Assembly (NCBI RefSeq): GCF_003951285.1
Contig: NZ_RXFQ01000008.1
Coordinates: 292,982-356,981 of the forward strand
Origin: Variovorax beijingensis
Lineage (GTDB): Bacteria; Pseudomonadota; Gammaproteobacteria; Burkholderiales; Burkholderiaceae_C
Direction of reading: 5' to 3'
DNA length: 64,000 nucleotides
In this document: piece by piece, positions 18,606 through 31,659 of the stretch
How positions within the stretch are numbered: the stretch's first letter is position 1
Layout of the letters: each line of letters opens with the position of its first letter
Made by a program: the position numbers and the translations under genes
Notes under the pieces: generated by a model
Database searches by the model: none
Told to the model about the DNA's origin: nothing
What the model saw: only the letters and a program-made list of their open reading frames with translations

Positions 18606-19452
18606 GTGGCCTTGCGGTAGATGCGCTCCGGCTGCGAATGGGCGTCGAAGCGCTCGGCGTAGCTCGAGAAGTCGATGCTTTCCTTCGCGCCCAGGCCCAG
18701 GAAGCCGCGGTGGCAGAGCGACTCGTGGAAGAGGCCGAGCGCGCGGTCCTGCAGCTCGCGGTTGAAATAGATGAGCACGTTGCGGCACGACACGAGCTGC
18801 GTCTCGGCAAAGACGCTGTCGGTCGCCAGGCTGTGGTCGGCAAAGATGACGTCGGCGCACAGCGCCGGGTCGAAGCGCGCGGCGTCGTAGGCCGCGGTGT
18901 AGTAGTCGGAGAAGGAGCTGCGTCCGCCGGCGCGCTGGTAGTTGGCCGTGTAGCCGCGGACCGATTCGATCGGGAAGATGCCCTGGCGCGCCTTCTCGAG
19001 CGAGGCGGGGTTGATGTCTGTGGCATAGATCTGCGTGCGGGAGAGCAGGCCTTCCTCGCGCAGCAGGATGGCCAGCGAAAACACTTCCTCGCCGGTGCTG
19101 CAGCCCGCCACCCACACCTTGAGCGATGCGTAGGTGTGCAGGATCGGCACCACGTGCCGGCGCAGCGCCAGGAAGTAGGCCGGGTCGCGGAACATCTCGC
19201 TCACGGGAATCGTCAGGTACTCGAGCAGCCGGCCGAACAGCAGCGGATCGCGCAGCACCTTCTCCTGCAATGCCGAGATGCTCGGCAGCCCGAGCTGCGC
19301 CAGCGCGTGCAGCACGCGGCGCTTCTGCGAAGCCACGGTGTAGTTGCGGAAGTCGTAGCTGTAGCGCAGGTAGATGGCTTCCATCAGCAGCCGCAGCTCG
19401 ATCTCCGTGTTGCTCAACGCGGATGTCAGGGGCAGGGATGCGGCATTGCGGT

Positions 19453-19456
<4 letters not shown>
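18602..19456 (-). CDS. CheR-type SAM-dependent protein methyltransferase
   Basis: 284 residues from GTG 19456, which overlaps the stop of the large hybrid kinase (GTGA). The all-helical N-domain ([21 protein letters not shown]) and the SAM site ([19 protein letters not shown], then [16 protein letters not shown]) are typical, as is [11 protein letters not shown] near 240. CheR methylates glutamates in chemoreceptor-like helical domains. Its substrate in this cassette may be a coiled-coil region of the adjacent kinase; this is inference. Confidence 0.9.
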
Positions 19457-22947
<3,491 letters not shown>

Positions 22948-23051
22948 TCGAACAAGATTTGTAAGCAAAACTTTTGAAGTTTTGCCGAATTCCGAAGCAC
23001 CGGGTGTCAGAGAAGGCCCCGATACCGTTTTGCAGCGGTGCGGTCGCTATA

Positions 23052-23067
23052 CTGTTGTTTTATACAG
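23052..23067 (+). promoter_or_regulatory. LexA (SOS) box
   Basis: CTGTTGTTTTATACAG matches the enterobacterial/betaproteobacterial consensus CTGT-N8-ACAG exactly. It overlaps a TATACT hexamer (23048-23053) that could be the -10 element and ends 14 bases before the ATG of the helicase gene. Its position within the promoter is as expected for LexA repression. Confidence 0.85.
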
Positions 23068-23081
23068 CATCAACCGTGGCC

Positions 23082-25433
23082 ATGGACCTTTCCATCCAGT
23101 CGCCAGAAGAGGCGCCCGATGCTCGCACCGTTTCCGTGAAGGCTCTGTGCGCCTTCGGTGCCAAGGCCGGCGACCTCGACCTGCGCTTCGTGCCCGCGCC
23201 CAGCGCGCTCGAAGGCATGGCCGGCCATGCGCTCGTGCAAGGCCGGCGCGGCGACGGCTATGAAAGCGAGGTGCCGCTGGTCTCCCGCTGCGATGCGCTC
23301 CAGGTGCGCGGCCGTGCCGACGGGCATGACCCGCGCGAACCCCGCGTCGAGGAGATCAAGACCTTCCGCGGCGACTTCGACGCCATCCGCGGCAACCACC
23401 GGGCGCTGCACTGGGCCCAGGCCCGCTGCTACGGCTGGATGCTCTGCGAGATGCACGGTTATGAACACATCACCGTGGCGCTGGTGTACCTGGACCTCGG
23501 CACCGGCGAGGAAACCGTGCTGGAAGAGCCGCACACACGGGCCGCGCTGCAGGCGCATTTCGAGCGCCTGTGCGCGCGCTACAGCGCCTGGGCGCAGAGC
23601 GAGGCCGCGCATCATGCAGCGCTGGGCCACGCGCTCGGCCGGCTTGAATTTCCACACGGCTCGTTCCGGCCCGGCCAGCGCGAACTGGCCGAGGCCGTCT
23701 ACCGCGCCGCCGTGAACGCGCGCTGCCTGATGGCGCAGGCGCCCACCGGCATCGGCAAGACGCTGGCCACCATCTTTCCGCTGCTGAAGGCGCGGGCCGC
23801 GCGCAAGATCGACAAGATCTTCTTTCTCACCGCCAAGACCTCGGGCCGCGCCGTGGCGCTGGAGGCCTTCGGCGTGCTGGGCACAAATTGCGCGCAGGTG
23901 CGGGTGCTCGAACTGACCGCGCGCGAAAAGGTCTGCGAATACCCCGACCGGGCCTGCAATGGCGATGCCTGCCCGCTCGCCAAGGGCTTCTACGACCGCC
24001 TGCCCGCCGCGCGCGAAGAAGCCGCGCAGGCCGCCAGGCTCGACCGGCAAACGCTTCGGTCAATTGCGCTGACGCACACTGTGTGCCCCTATTTCCTCGC
24101 GCAGGAAATGGCGCACTGGTGCGACGTGATCGTGGGCGACTACAACTACTACTTCGACGGCAGCGCCTTTCTCTACGCCACCATGAAGGACGCCGAATGG
24201 CGCGCGGCGGTGCTGGTCGACGAGGCGCACAACCTGCTGGAACGTGCGCGCGGCATGTACACGGCGCGGCTCGACGGCCTCGCGCTGGAAGAGGCCCACC
24301 GCGTGGCGCCAGCCTCGGTGCGCGGCGCGCTCGGCCGGCTTTACCGCGAATGGGACACGGCGCAGCAGGCGCAGGCCGAGCCCTACGACACCGCCGACGA
24401 AATTCCCGAGCGCTTCGCGCGCGCCCTGCAGGCCGCCAACACGGCCATGGGCGAGCACTTCGCGGCCACGCCCGACGCGGCGCAGGGGCCGCTGCAGCGC
24501 TTCTTCTTCGATGCGCTGCAGTTCGCCCGGCTGGCCGATGCCTTCGACGACCACTCCATCTTCGAGCGCACGCTGGGCCCCGCGCACGACCAGCAGCAGC
24601 GCAGCCTGGCCATCCGCAACCTGGTGCCGGCGCCGTTCCTCGATCCGCGCTTCGCGGAGGCCGCATCGGTCACCTGTTTTTCCGGCACCTTGTCGCCCTT
24701 CGAGTTCTATCGCGACGCGCTCGGGCTGCCGCCGGAGACCCAGCTGCTCGACGTGGCCTCGCCATTTCGCAGCCAGCAGCTGCGCGTGGAGGTGGCCATG
24801 AACGTGTCGACGCGCTTTCGCGACCGCGCGGGCTCGCTCGCTCGCGTGGCCGGAATCATCGGCGCCCAGTTCGAGCGCATGCCGGGCAACTACCTCGCGT
24901 TCTTCAGCAGCTTCGACTATCTCGAAAAAGCCTGCGCGGCCTTCCTGGCCAGGCACCCCGGCGTGCCCGTGTGGGTCCAGACGCGCGGCATGGCCGAGGC
25001 CGATCGCCACGGTTTTCTCGCGCGCTTCGAGGAGGGCGGCCAGGGCATCGGCTTTGCCGTGCTCGGCGGTGCGTTCGGCGAAGGCATCGACCTGCCCGGC
25101 AGCCGGCTGATCGGCGCCTTCGTGGCGAGCCTGGGCCTGCCGCAGCACAACGCGCTCAACGAGATCACGCGCGAGCGCATGCAGGCGCGCTTCGGCAAGG
25201 GCTACGAATACACCTACCTCTATCCCGGCCTGCAAAAGGTGGTGCAGGCGGCCGGCCGCGTCATCCGCACCGAGCAGGACAGCGGCGTGCTGCACCTGCT
25301 GGACGACCGCTTTGCGCGCGCCGAGATCCGGCAGCTGCTGCCGCCCTGGTGGGAGCTGCGCCTGGGCGGCCCGGTGCACGCGGGCGAAGGAGAGAACCTC
25401 GATGCGCTCCGCCAGGCACATCCAGTTCGCTGA
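23082..25433 (+). CDS. DinG/Rad3-type helicase with N-terminal PD-(D/E)XK nuclease-like domain
   Basis: 783 residues from ATG 23082; longer frames would start upstream of the LexA box. The N-terminal 130 residues carry a PD-(D/E)XK-like pattern (RCDALQVRGRADG, then VEEIKTF near 88-94). The helicase has Walker A APTGIGKT near 220, DEAH in LVDEAHNLL near 378, and four cysteines (285, 292, 297, 335) placed like the Rad3/XPD 4Fe-4S cluster. The C-terminal motor lobe includes GAFGEGIDLPG. Such enzymes unwind 5'-3' on damaged or replication-blocked DNA. The LexA box and the overlapping alkB make it a DNA-damage-response gene. Confidence 0.9.
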   Translation: MDLSIQSPEEAPDARTVSVKALCAFGAKAGDLDLRFVPAPSALEGMAGHALVQGRRGDGYESEVPLVSRCDALQVRGRADGHDPREPRVEEIKTFRGDFDAIRGNHRALHWAQARCYGWMLCEMHGYEHITVALVYLDLGTGEETVLEEPHTRAALQAHFERLCARYSAWAQSEAAHHAALGHALGRLEFPHGSFRPGQRELAEAVYRAAVNARCLMAQAPTGIGKTLATIFPLLKARAARKIDKIFFLTAKTSGRAVALEAFGVLGTNCAQVRVLELTAREKVCEYPDRACNGDACPLAKGFYDRLPAAREEAAQAARLDRQTLRSIALTHTVCPYFLAQEMAHWCDVIVGDYNYYFDGSAFLYATMKDAEWRAAVLVDEAHNLLERARGMYTARLDGLALEEAHRVAPASVRGALGRLYREWDTAQQAQAEPYDTADEIPERFARALQAANTAMGEHFAATPDAAQGPLQRFFFDALQFARLADAFDDHSIFERTLGPAHDQQQRSLAIRNLVPAPFLDPRFAEAASVTCFSGTLSPFEFYRDALGLPPETQLLDVASPFRSQQLRVEVAMNVSTRFRDRAGSLARVAGIIGAQFERMPGNYLAFFSSFDYLEKACAAFLARHPGVPVWVQTRGMAEADRHGFLARFEEGGQGIGFAVLGGAFGEGIDLPGSRLIGAFVASLGLPQHNALNEITRERMQARFGKGYEYTYLYPGLQKVVQAAGRVIRTEQDSGVLHLLDDRFARAEIRQLLPPWWELRLGGPVHAGEGENLDALRQAHPVR

Positions 25434-26010
25434 CGAGCCCGACCTGTTCGGCGAGGCGCCCGCCGCCGCCATCGAAGGCCTGCGCTACGAGCGCGAATTC
25501 CTCACGCGCGCCGAGGAAGCCGAGCTGCTTCGCCTCGTGCAGGGCTTCGAACTGCGGGAGATGCGCTACAAGGCATACACCGCGCGCCGCCGCGGCATCA
25601 GCTTTGGCGGCAGCTACGACTTCGACAGGCACCAGTTGCGTCCCGGCGCTGCCATGCCGCCCGCGCTTCACCCGCTGCGCGCGCGGGTGGCCGCATGGAT
25701 GGGCATGGCGCCCGAGGATTTCGCCCACGTGCTGATCTCCGAATACCGGCCCGGCACGCCGCTCGGCTGGCATCGCGACGTGCCGGACTTCGAAGACATC
25801 GTGGGCGTTTCGCTGCAGGGCGACGCGGTGATGCAGCTGCGGCCCTATCCGCCGGCCAGCGCTGCCGCGCCTGCGAGCCTGCAATTGCTGATCGAGCCAC
25901 GCTCCATCTACATGCTGCGCGGCGAAGCACGCTGGGCCTGGCAGCACAGCATTGCGCCGACCGAGGCGCTGCGCTATTCCATCACCATGCGCACGCGGCG
26001 GCGCGCATGA
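25402..26010 (+). CDS. alkB: AlkB-like alpha-ketoglutarate-dependent DNA repair dioxygenase
   Basis: 202 residues from ATG 25402 (RBS AAGGAGAG), overlapping the helicase end by 32 bases, so translation is coupled. Iron ligands H124 and D126 (GWHRDVPDFED) and H182 (WQHSI) are in place, and the 2-oxoglutarate-binding Arg is in LRYSITMRTR. AlkB removes 1-methyladenine and 3-methylcytosine lesions by oxidation. Through the upstream LexA box it is likely SOS-induced, unlike E. coli alkB, which belongs to the Ada regulon. Confidence 0.9.
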   Translation: MRSARHIQFADEPDLFGEAPAAAIEGLRYEREFLTRAEEAELLRLVQGFELREMRYKAYTARRRGISFGGSYDFDRHQLRPGAAMPPALHPLRARVAAWMGMAPEDFAHVLISEYRPGTPLGWHRDVPDFEDIVGVSLQGDAVMQLRPYPPASAAAPASLQLLIEPRSIYMLRGEARWAWQHSIAPTEALRYSITMRTRRRA

Positions 26011-26313
26011 CTTGCGGCGCGCCTGGCCGCGGGCTTTTCCGCGGCGGGCTGTCTGCGCCTCCTCGATCCACTGGCCGCGCTCCTTCAGCACCGCAACCGG
26101 GCGGCCGAGCAATGAACGCGCGGCCGTGGCGCCAAGCGCGATGCAGGCGCGCGGCTGCACGAGTTCCATCTCGTACTTGAAATGCTTCACCGCATTGGTC
26201 ACGTAGAGCTTCTCGCACTGGGTGGCATGCGCCCCCAGCGGGCATTCGCGGCAGGCATCGGTCGCCACGCTGAGCGTCTTCAGCGCGGCTGTGGCCTCGT
26301 TGCGATGGGACAT
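26011..26313 (-). pseudogene. Remnant of a UdgX/family 4-type uracil-DNA glycosylase
   Basis: From MSHRNEATAALKTLSVATDA the frame reads CRECPLGAHATQ (first cluster cysteines), CEKLYVTNAVKHFKYE, VQPRACIALGATAARSLLG and ERGQWIEEA. These are recognisable UdgX/UDG-4 blocks in the right order, but the GEQPG/water-activating block between the cysteine motif and VTNAVKHFK is missing, as is the KRRIH loop normally after KHFK. The frame then drifts into a basic non-family tail facing alkB. I read it as a gene with two internal in-frame deletions and hence inactive. It converges on alkB, so a former repair neighbourhood is likely. Confidence 0.7.
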
Positions 26314-26350
26314 GTTGCCGGCTCCGGTATGCCCCAGGCGGCCACCGCCC

Positions 26351-26545
26351 TCAATGCGCGGAACCGCCGCCACCGCGCCGGGACTGGCTCTGGTTGCTGC
26401 CGCCGACGTGGCTTTCGCGGTCGTGGCGGCTCTCTGTGGTGCGGCGCGGCTCGTTGCGCGGTGTCGGGCTCTGGTGGCCGGCCTTGTTGTGCTGGAGAGG
26501 CAACGAACCACGCTCGTCGGGCGTGTTGGGGTTCGACTTGGACAT
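26351..26545 (-). CDS. Small hydrophilic Ser/Asn/Arg-rich protein
   Basis: 64 residues from ATG 26545, preceded at a good distance by GGAG. It begins MSKSNPNTPDERGSLPLQHN and ends SRRGGGGSAH; nearly every residue is polar or glycine, so it is probably disordered. No family recognised. Short disordered proteins of this type are common stress-related hypotheticals in Burkholderiales; that comparison is from general experience. It lies between the glycosylase remnant and the long gap before bioA. Confidence 0.65.
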   Translation of the reverse strand: MSKSNPNTPDERGSLPLQHNKAGHQSPTPRNEPRRTTESRHDRESHVGGSNQSQSRRGGGGSAH

Positions 26546-26736
26546 GGTCTGCTCCTTCGAATGAATGAATGGATGGACATTTATTTGTCCGCGCGCCGCA
26601 TGCCCGCCGGTGTCGGAATTGGCCCACCGCGGGCGTCGTCCAAGCCTCATGCGCACAACGCCGGAGCGCGCTGCAGGGCCTCGCGTGTGCCGGTAGTCGA
26701 GATCGGCCACCAGACTGTCCGATCACAAGAATGGGT

Positions 26737-26750
26737 ACCTCTTAAGAGGT
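26737..26750. promoter_or_regulatory. Perfect 14-bp palindrome
   Basis: ACCTCTTAAGAGGT is fully self-complementary and sits about mid-way between the divergent small-protein and bioA genes. Candidate operator; regulator unknown. Confidence 0.45.
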
Positions 26751-26891
26751 GAGAACTCGATATTCCGTAGTTATCTTTGTCGCCTGCAAGACAACTTGCA
26801 TTCGCCTCCCGGGCCGGCCTCCGCACATGAAGCGGCCCTGTTGCACGAGGTTGAGCCGAACGCGTGTCCTATCCCGGCCAACGTCGTTCAA

Positions 26892-26915
26892 GTGCGGGGA
26901 TTCCTATACCCGCAC
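26892..26915. repeat. Inverted repeat upstream of bioA
   Basis: GTGCGGG (26892-26898) and CCCGCAC (26909-26915) can pair around a 10-base AT-richer loop. It lies 66 bases before the bioA start, so it could be an operator or a leader hairpin. No T-run follows. Confidence 0.4.
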
Positions 26916-26980
26916 CGGCGGTTTGCCGCGCCGTATTTGCGCCGATACGATCCCGCGCCTTGCCCCAAAGGAATGCGCGG

Positions 26981-28378
26981 ATGCCGCCAACGATTGCTTC
27001 TCCCTCGATGCCCGCAGCATCGAAAAACGCCGGCTGGCAGCAGCGCAGCCGGCGCCACGTCTGGCATCCGTGCACGCAGAGCATCCGGCTCGAAGCGGTG
27101 CCGCCGCTGCCGATCGCGCGGGGCGAGGGTGTCTGGCTGTTCGACCACGACGGCCGCCGCTACCTCGACGCGACGAGCTCATGGTGGGTCAACCTCTTCG
27201 GCCATGCGCACCCGGCCATCAATGCGGCGCTGAAAGACCAGCTCGACACGCTCTCGCACGTGATGCTCGCGGGCTGCACGCACGCGCCGGCCGTCGAGCT
27301 CGCCGAGCGGCTTGCCGCGCTGACCGGCCATGCGCTGGGCCATTGCTTCTATGCCTCGGACGGCGCCTCGGCGGTGGAGATCGCGCTGAAGATGAGCTTT
27401 CATGCGTGGCGCAATGCGGGCCGCAGCGGCAAGCAGAACTTCGTCGCGCTGCGGCAGGGCTACCACGGCGAAACGCTGGGCGCGCTGCATGTGACCGACG
27501 TGCCGGTGTTCCGCGACGCCTACGCGCCGCTGCTCGCGAATGCGCACCTCGTCGCGTCGCCCGACGCCCGGGCCGCAGGGCCGGGCGAGGACGCCGCCGC
27601 CGTGTCGCGGCGCGCCGCGGCCGAGCTCGAAGCGCTGCTGGCCGAACGGCATGCATCGATCGCCGCCGTGATCGTCGAGCCGCTGGTGCAATGCGCCACC
27701 GGCATGGCGATGCACGATCCCGAATACCTGCGCCTCGTGCGCGCACTGTGCGACCGCTACGGCGTGCACCTCATCGCCGACGAGATTGCGGTGGGTTGCG
27801 GGCGCACCGGCAGCTTCTTCGCGTGCGAGCAGGCCGGCATCTGGCCCGACTTCCTTTGCCTTTCCAAGGGCATCAGCGGCGGCTACCTGCCGCTGGCGCT
27901 GGTGATGACCCGCGATGCGATCTACCAGGGCTTCGTCGACGACGACGTGGCGCGCAGCTTCCTGCATTCCCATTCCTACACCGGCAATGCGCTGGCCTGC
28001 CGCGCGGCGCTGGCAACGCTCGACCTGTTCGAGCGCGAGGACGCGCTGCGCCGCAACCGCACCCGCGCCGAGCGGTTGATCGGCCGCTTGCGCAAGGGGC
28101 TGCACGGCATGCCCGTCGATCACCTGCGCCAGCGCGGAATGATCACGGCCTTCGACGTGCGCGAGCCCGGCGCCCGGTTCGCGGAGCGCTTTCACCTTGC
28201 CGCACGGGCCAACGGACTGCTGATGCGCCCGATCGGTACGACCGTTTACCTCATGCCGCCCTATGCGATCGGCGACGACGACATCGACCGGCTGGTCGAC
28301 GGCACCCTGGCCACATTGGAAGCGGTGGCCGTCCCCGGCCACGCAGATGAAGGAGGCCGCGATGCCGCGCTTGCTTGA
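26981..28378 (+). CDS. bioA: Adenosylmethionine-8-amino-7-oxononanoate aminotransferase
   Basis: 465 residues from ATG 26981 (RBS AAAGGA). HVWHPCTQ near the N-terminus, [38 protein letters not shown], and the PLP lysine in [13 protein letters not shown] mark a BioA class III aminotransferase. It makes diaminopelargonic acid from KAPA with SAM as amino donor. About 25 extra N-terminal residues precede the family start. It overlaps bioF by 17 bases and is the first gene of bioA-bioF-bioD. bioB and a pimeloyl-ACP supply gene are not in the window. Confidence 0.95.
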   Translation: MPPTIASPSMPAASKNAGWQQRSRRHVWHPCTQSIRLEAVPPLPIARGEGVWLFDHDGRRYLDATSSWWVNLFGHAHPAINAALKDQLDTLSHVMLAGCTHAPAVELAERLAALTGHALGHCFYASDGASAVEIALKMSFHAWRNAGRSGKQNFVALRQGYHGETLGALHVTDVPVFRDAYAPLLANAHLVASPDARAAGPGEDAAAVSRRAAAELEALLAERHASIAAVIVEPLVQCATGMAMHDPEYLRLVRALCDRYGVHLIADEIAVGCGRTGSFFACEQAGIWPDFLCLSKGISGGYLPLALVMTRDAIYQGFVDDDVARSFLHSHSYTGNALACRAALATLDLFEREDALRRNRTRAERLIGRLRKGLHGMPVDHLRQRGMITAFDVREPGARFAERFHLAARANGLLMRPIGTTVYLMPPYAIGDDDIDRLVDGTLATLEAVAVPGHADEGGRDAALA

Positions 28379-29594
28379 ACGCCTGCAGGACGAGATCGCC
28401 GCGCTCGATGCTGAGGCGCTGCGCCGCCGCCGGCAGATCGCCGAAACCGCCTGCGCACCTGCGCAATCGCTGACGCTGGCCGATGCGAGCGCGCCACGCA
28501 CCATGCTCGGCTTCAGCAGCAACGACTACCTCGGCCTTGCCGCGCATCCGGCACTGGCCGCCGCGCTGGCCGAAGGCGCGGCGCGCTACGGCACGGGCAG
28601 CGGCGGGTCGCACCTGATCCTCGGCCACTCGCGCGCGCACGCCGAGCTCGAGGAGCGGCTGGCCGGCTGGATGGCGCCGTTCATCCCGGAGGCGCAGAGC
28701 CTCTTCTTCTGCACCGGCTACATGGCCAACCTCGCGGTGCTGTCGGCGCTCGGCGGTGCGGAGGCGGTGATCTTTTCGGAGTCGCTCAACCATGCATCGC
28801 TGATCGACGGGGCACGGCTGGCCAAGGCGCGGGTCGAACGCTACCCGCATTGCGACGCGGCCGCGCTCGATGCGCAGCTCGGCGCCTGCGATGCACCGGT
28901 CAAGCTGATCGTGAGCGATGCGGTCTTCAGCATGGACGGCAACATCGCGCCGGTGGCCGAACTGCTCGCGCTGGCCGAGCGCCACGACGCCTGGCTGGTG
29001 CTGGACGATGCGCACGGCTTCGGCGTGCTCGGCGCCACGGGCCGGGGCGTGCTGCAGGCCACGGGCCTGCGCTCGGAGCGGCTGGTGCTCATCGGCACGC
29101 TCGGCAAGGCGGCCGGGGTGTCGGGCGCGTTCGTGGCGGCGCACCGCACCGTCATCGACTATCTGGTTCAGCGGGCGCGGCCGTACATCTTCACCACGGC
29201 CGCGCCACCGGCCATCGCGCATGCGCTGCTCGCGAGCCTTGCGCTGATCGAAGGCGAGGAAGGCCATGTGCGCCGCGCCCATTTGCAGGCGCGCATCGCC
29301 CAGCTGCGCCGCGGCCTCGAGGCGATCCTGCCGGCGGACGGCAGTGCCTGGCTGCCCGATTCGCCCACCGCGATCCAGCCGCTGATCGTCGGCGACAACG
29401 CACGCGCGATGCAGACGATGGCGCAGCTCGACGCCCACGGTTTGCGCGTCGGCGCGATCCGCCCGCCGACCGTGCCCGCCGGCACCGCGCGGCTGCGGAT
29501 CACGCTGTCGGCCAGCCACTCGGAGGACGACGTGGCACGGCTGCTCGACGCCCTGGGTGAAGCACTGGCGCAGCCGTGGAAGAAGGCAGCATGA
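28362..29594 (+). CDS. bioF: 8-amino-7-oxononanoate synthase
   Basis: 410 residues from ATG 28362, placed six bases after AAGGAGG; ATG 28347 lies before that site and is less likely. The substrate/PLP features are [45 protein letters not shown] and the PLP Lys in [14 protein letters not shown]. It condenses pimeloyl-ACP/CoA with alanine to give KAPA. The ORF overlaps bioA upstream and, by ATGA, bioD downstream, so the three form one translationally coupled operon. Confidence 0.95.
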   Translation: MPRLLERLQDEIAALDAEALRRRRQIAETACAPAQSLTLADASAPRTMLGFSSNDYLGLAAHPALAAALAEGAARYGTGSGGSHLILGHSRAHAELEERLAGWMAPFIPEAQSLFFCTGYMANLAVLSALGGAEAVIFSESLNHASLIDGARLAKARVERYPHCDAAALDAQLGACDAPVKLIVSDAVFSMDGNIAPVAELLALAERHDAWLVLDDAHGFGVLGATGRGVLQATGLRSERLVLIGTLGKAAGVSGAFVAAHRTVIDYLVQRARPYIFTTAAPPAIAHALLASLALIEGEEGHVRRAHLQARIAQLRRGLEAILPADGSAWLPDSPTAIQPLIVGDNARAMQTMAQLDAHGLRVGAIRPPTVPAGTARLRITLSASHSEDDVARLLDALGEALAQPWKKAA

Positions 29595-30391
29595 GCGCTG
29601 CGCCGGGTGCACCAATGACACGTCGCCGCTGGTTCGTCGCGGGCACCGACACGGGCGTCGGCAAGACGCTGGCCAGCAGCGCAATGCTGAGCCTGCTGGC
29701 CGCCTCGGGCCTGCGCGCTGTCGGCATGAAGCCGGTGGCCGCGGGACTGGAACTCGTCGATGGCGCCTGGCGCAACGATGACGTCGAGCAGCTGCACGCA
29801 GCCGGCAATGTCGATGCGCCATTGGCCTTGCGCTGCCCGTACCTGCTGCGCGCGCCGATGTCGCCGCACCTTGCGGCAAGGGAAGAGGGCGTGCGCATCG
29901 AATTGCCGCTGCTGCTGTCGGCCTTCGCGGCGTTGTCGGAACAGGCCGACGCGGTGGTGGTCGAAGGCGTGGGCGGCTTCTGCGTGCCGTTCGGCGACGA
30001 CATCGACAGCGCCGACCTGGCCGTGGCGCTGGAACTGCCGGTGATCCTGGTGGTCGGGCTGCGCCTGGGCTGCCTGAACCACGCGCTGCTCACGGCGGAA
30101 GCGATCCGCGCGCGCGGGCTCATGCTGGCGGGGTGGATCGCGAGCACCATCGAGCCGGAGATGCTGGCGCCCGAAGCCAATCTCCAGACGCTGCGCGGCC
30201 GGCTCGGTGCGCCCTTGCTCGGCGTGGTGCCGCACCTGGCCGAACCCTCGGCGGCAAGCGCCGCGCGGCACATCGACCTGCGCGCATTGCGCGCCACCGC
30301 GGCCTACGCCGCACACCGGTCGGCGGAGCTGGCCGAATTCAGCCACTCGGCGGCGCCGGCCGAGCTCAGCCTCTCAGCCGCGCTGGCCTGA
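29591..30391 (+). CDS. bioD: Dethiobiotin synthetase
   Basis: 266 residues. P-loop GTDTGVGKT near 18-26, the KPVAAG block, and [13 protein letters not shown] are BioD signatures. It closes the ureido ring of dethiobiotin using CO2 and ATP. The protein is about 30 residues longer than usual: the C-terminus ends in a low-complexity stretch with repeated AEL..S..A units. Its last 18 bases overlap the aldo/keto reductase gene on the other strand, which may explain the odd tail. Confidence 0.93.
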   Translation: MSAAPGAPMTRRRWFVAGTDTGVGKTLASSAMLSLLAASGLRAVGMKPVAAGLELVDGAWRNDDVEQLHAAGNVDAPLALRCPYLLRAPMSPHLAAREEGVRIELPLLLSAFAALSEQADAVVVEGVGGFCVPFGDDIDSADLAVALELPVILVVGLRLGCLNHALLTAEAIRARGLMLAGWIASTIEPEMLAPEANLQTLRGRLGAPLLGVVPHLAEPSAASAARHIDLRALRATAAYAAHRSAELAEFSHSAAPAELSLSAALA

Positions 30392-31423
30392 TTCGGCCAG
30401 CCGCTTCGCCCGCGCGCCGCCCTGGCGCTCGAGCATCCAGCCCGGGTACTCGGAGGGCAGGGCGCTCACCTTGCCGAGCGCGGCCAGCTCATCGGCGGAG
30501 AGCCGGATCGCGGTGGCGGCAATGTTGTCGTCCAGCTGTGCGACGCGCTTGGCGCCGACGATCACGCTGGTCACCACCGGCTGGTGCAGCAGCCACGCGA
30601 GCGCGATCTGCGCCACCGACACCTTGCGCGCTTCGGCCAGCTGGCGCATCAGGTCGATGCAGTCATAGGCACGCTCGACGTTCACGGGCGGAAAGTCGAA
30701 GCTGGTGCGGCGGCTGCCTTCTTCGGCTTCGGTGCCACGGCCGTACTTGCCGCTCAGCAGGCCGCCCGCCAGCGGGCTCCAGACCATCAGGCCGAGGCCT
30801 TCGCTGTGCAGCATCGGCGCCAGTTCGCGCTCCAGGTCGCGGCCCGCGATGGTGTAGTAGGCCTGCAGCGATTCGAAGCGCGCGAGCCCCTGGCGCTCGG
30901 CGATGCCCAGCGCCTTCATGATCTGCCAGGCCGCCCAGTTGGAAACGCCCACGTAGCGCACATGGCCCTGCTGCACCAGGTTGTCCAGCGCGCGCACGGT
31001 TTCCTCGATGGGCGTGACCGGGTCGAAGCCGTGGATCTGGTAGAGGTCGATGTGGTCCAGCTGCAGGCGCCTGAGGCTGGCCTTCACGCCGTCCATGATG
31101 TGGTAGCGCGAGGCGCCGGCCGCATTGGCGGTCTTTCCGGTTTCGCCGAATACCTTGGTGGCGACCACCACGTTCTCGCGCGGCACCTTGAGGTTCTTCA
31201 GCGCCTGCCCGGTGATGGTTTCCGAAAGGCCTTCGGAGTACACGTCGGCGGTGTCGATGAAGTTGATGCCGGCGTCGAGCGCGCGGCCGACCAGGCCTTC
31301 CGCCTCGGACTGCTGGAGGTTGCCGATCTGGCCCCAGATGCCACTGGCGCCGCCGAAGGTCATGGTGCCGAGGCAGAGTTCGGAAACGAACAGGCCGGTG
31401 CGGCCGAATTTGCGGTACTGCAT
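30374..31423 (-). CDS. Aldo/keto reductase
   Basis: 349 residues from ATG 31423 (MQYRKFGRTGLFVSEL). The catalytic tetrad is visible: Asp and Tyr in NFIDTADVYSEG, Lys in VVATKVFG and His in LYQIHGFD. This is the YajO/Gcy-like AKR family that reduces aldehydes with NADPH; the substrate is not predictable. It is divergent from an AraC-type regulator, a frequent regulator-target arrangement. Confidence 0.92.
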   Translation of the reverse strand: MQYRKFGRTGLFVSELCLGTMTFGGASGIWGQIGNLQQSEAEGLVGRALDAGINFIDTADVYSEGLSETITGQALKNLKVPRENVVVATKVFGETGKTANAAGASRYHIMDGVKASLRRLQLDHIDLYQIHGFDPVTPIEETVRALDNLVQQGHVRYVGVSNWAAWQIMKALGIAERQGLARFESLQAYYTIAGRDLERELAPMLHSEGLGLMVWSPLAGGLLSGKYGRGTEAEEGSRRTSFDFPPVNVERAYDCIDLMRQLAEARKVSVAQIALAWLLHQPVVTSVIVGAKRVAQLDDNIAATAIRLSADELAALGKVSALPSEYPGWMLERQGGARAKRLAESGQRG

Positions 31424-31659
31424 GAGAGGTGTCCTTTGGGTGGGTGGCACGAGAAGAGGGCCGGAAAGCCCCCGCCATGCGCAAAAGTATCCGGCCGCGG
31501 CGCCGGGCATGGCGAGTGCGTTCCTGCAAAGTCCTTGCCTATTTCTCCAGACCTCCTGTTCGGACCGTGCAGATCCATGGGAGCGGCGCTAAGCTTTGAA
31601 CCACCCGATCCTCCACGCCGGCCGCCGCTGCGGCCCCACCCGTGACAAGGCCCCCGAAC

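Larger units (their letters stand above)
26546..26980. other. 435-base intergenic region before bioA
   Basis: No convincing gene. It separates the divergent small-protein gene and bioA. Contents that I can see are a perfect 14-bp palindrome at 26737-26750 and a 7-bp inverted repeat at 26892-26898/26909-26915. A longer bioA frame is open back to 26864 but lacks family residues. AAAGGA just before 26981 supports that start. Confidence 0.5.

Noticed and set aside
25261..26580. 439-codon minus-strand frame spanning alkB and the helicase end
   Set aside because: Only about 100 codons (26011-26313) show family similarity; the rest is antisense shadow or upstream leader.
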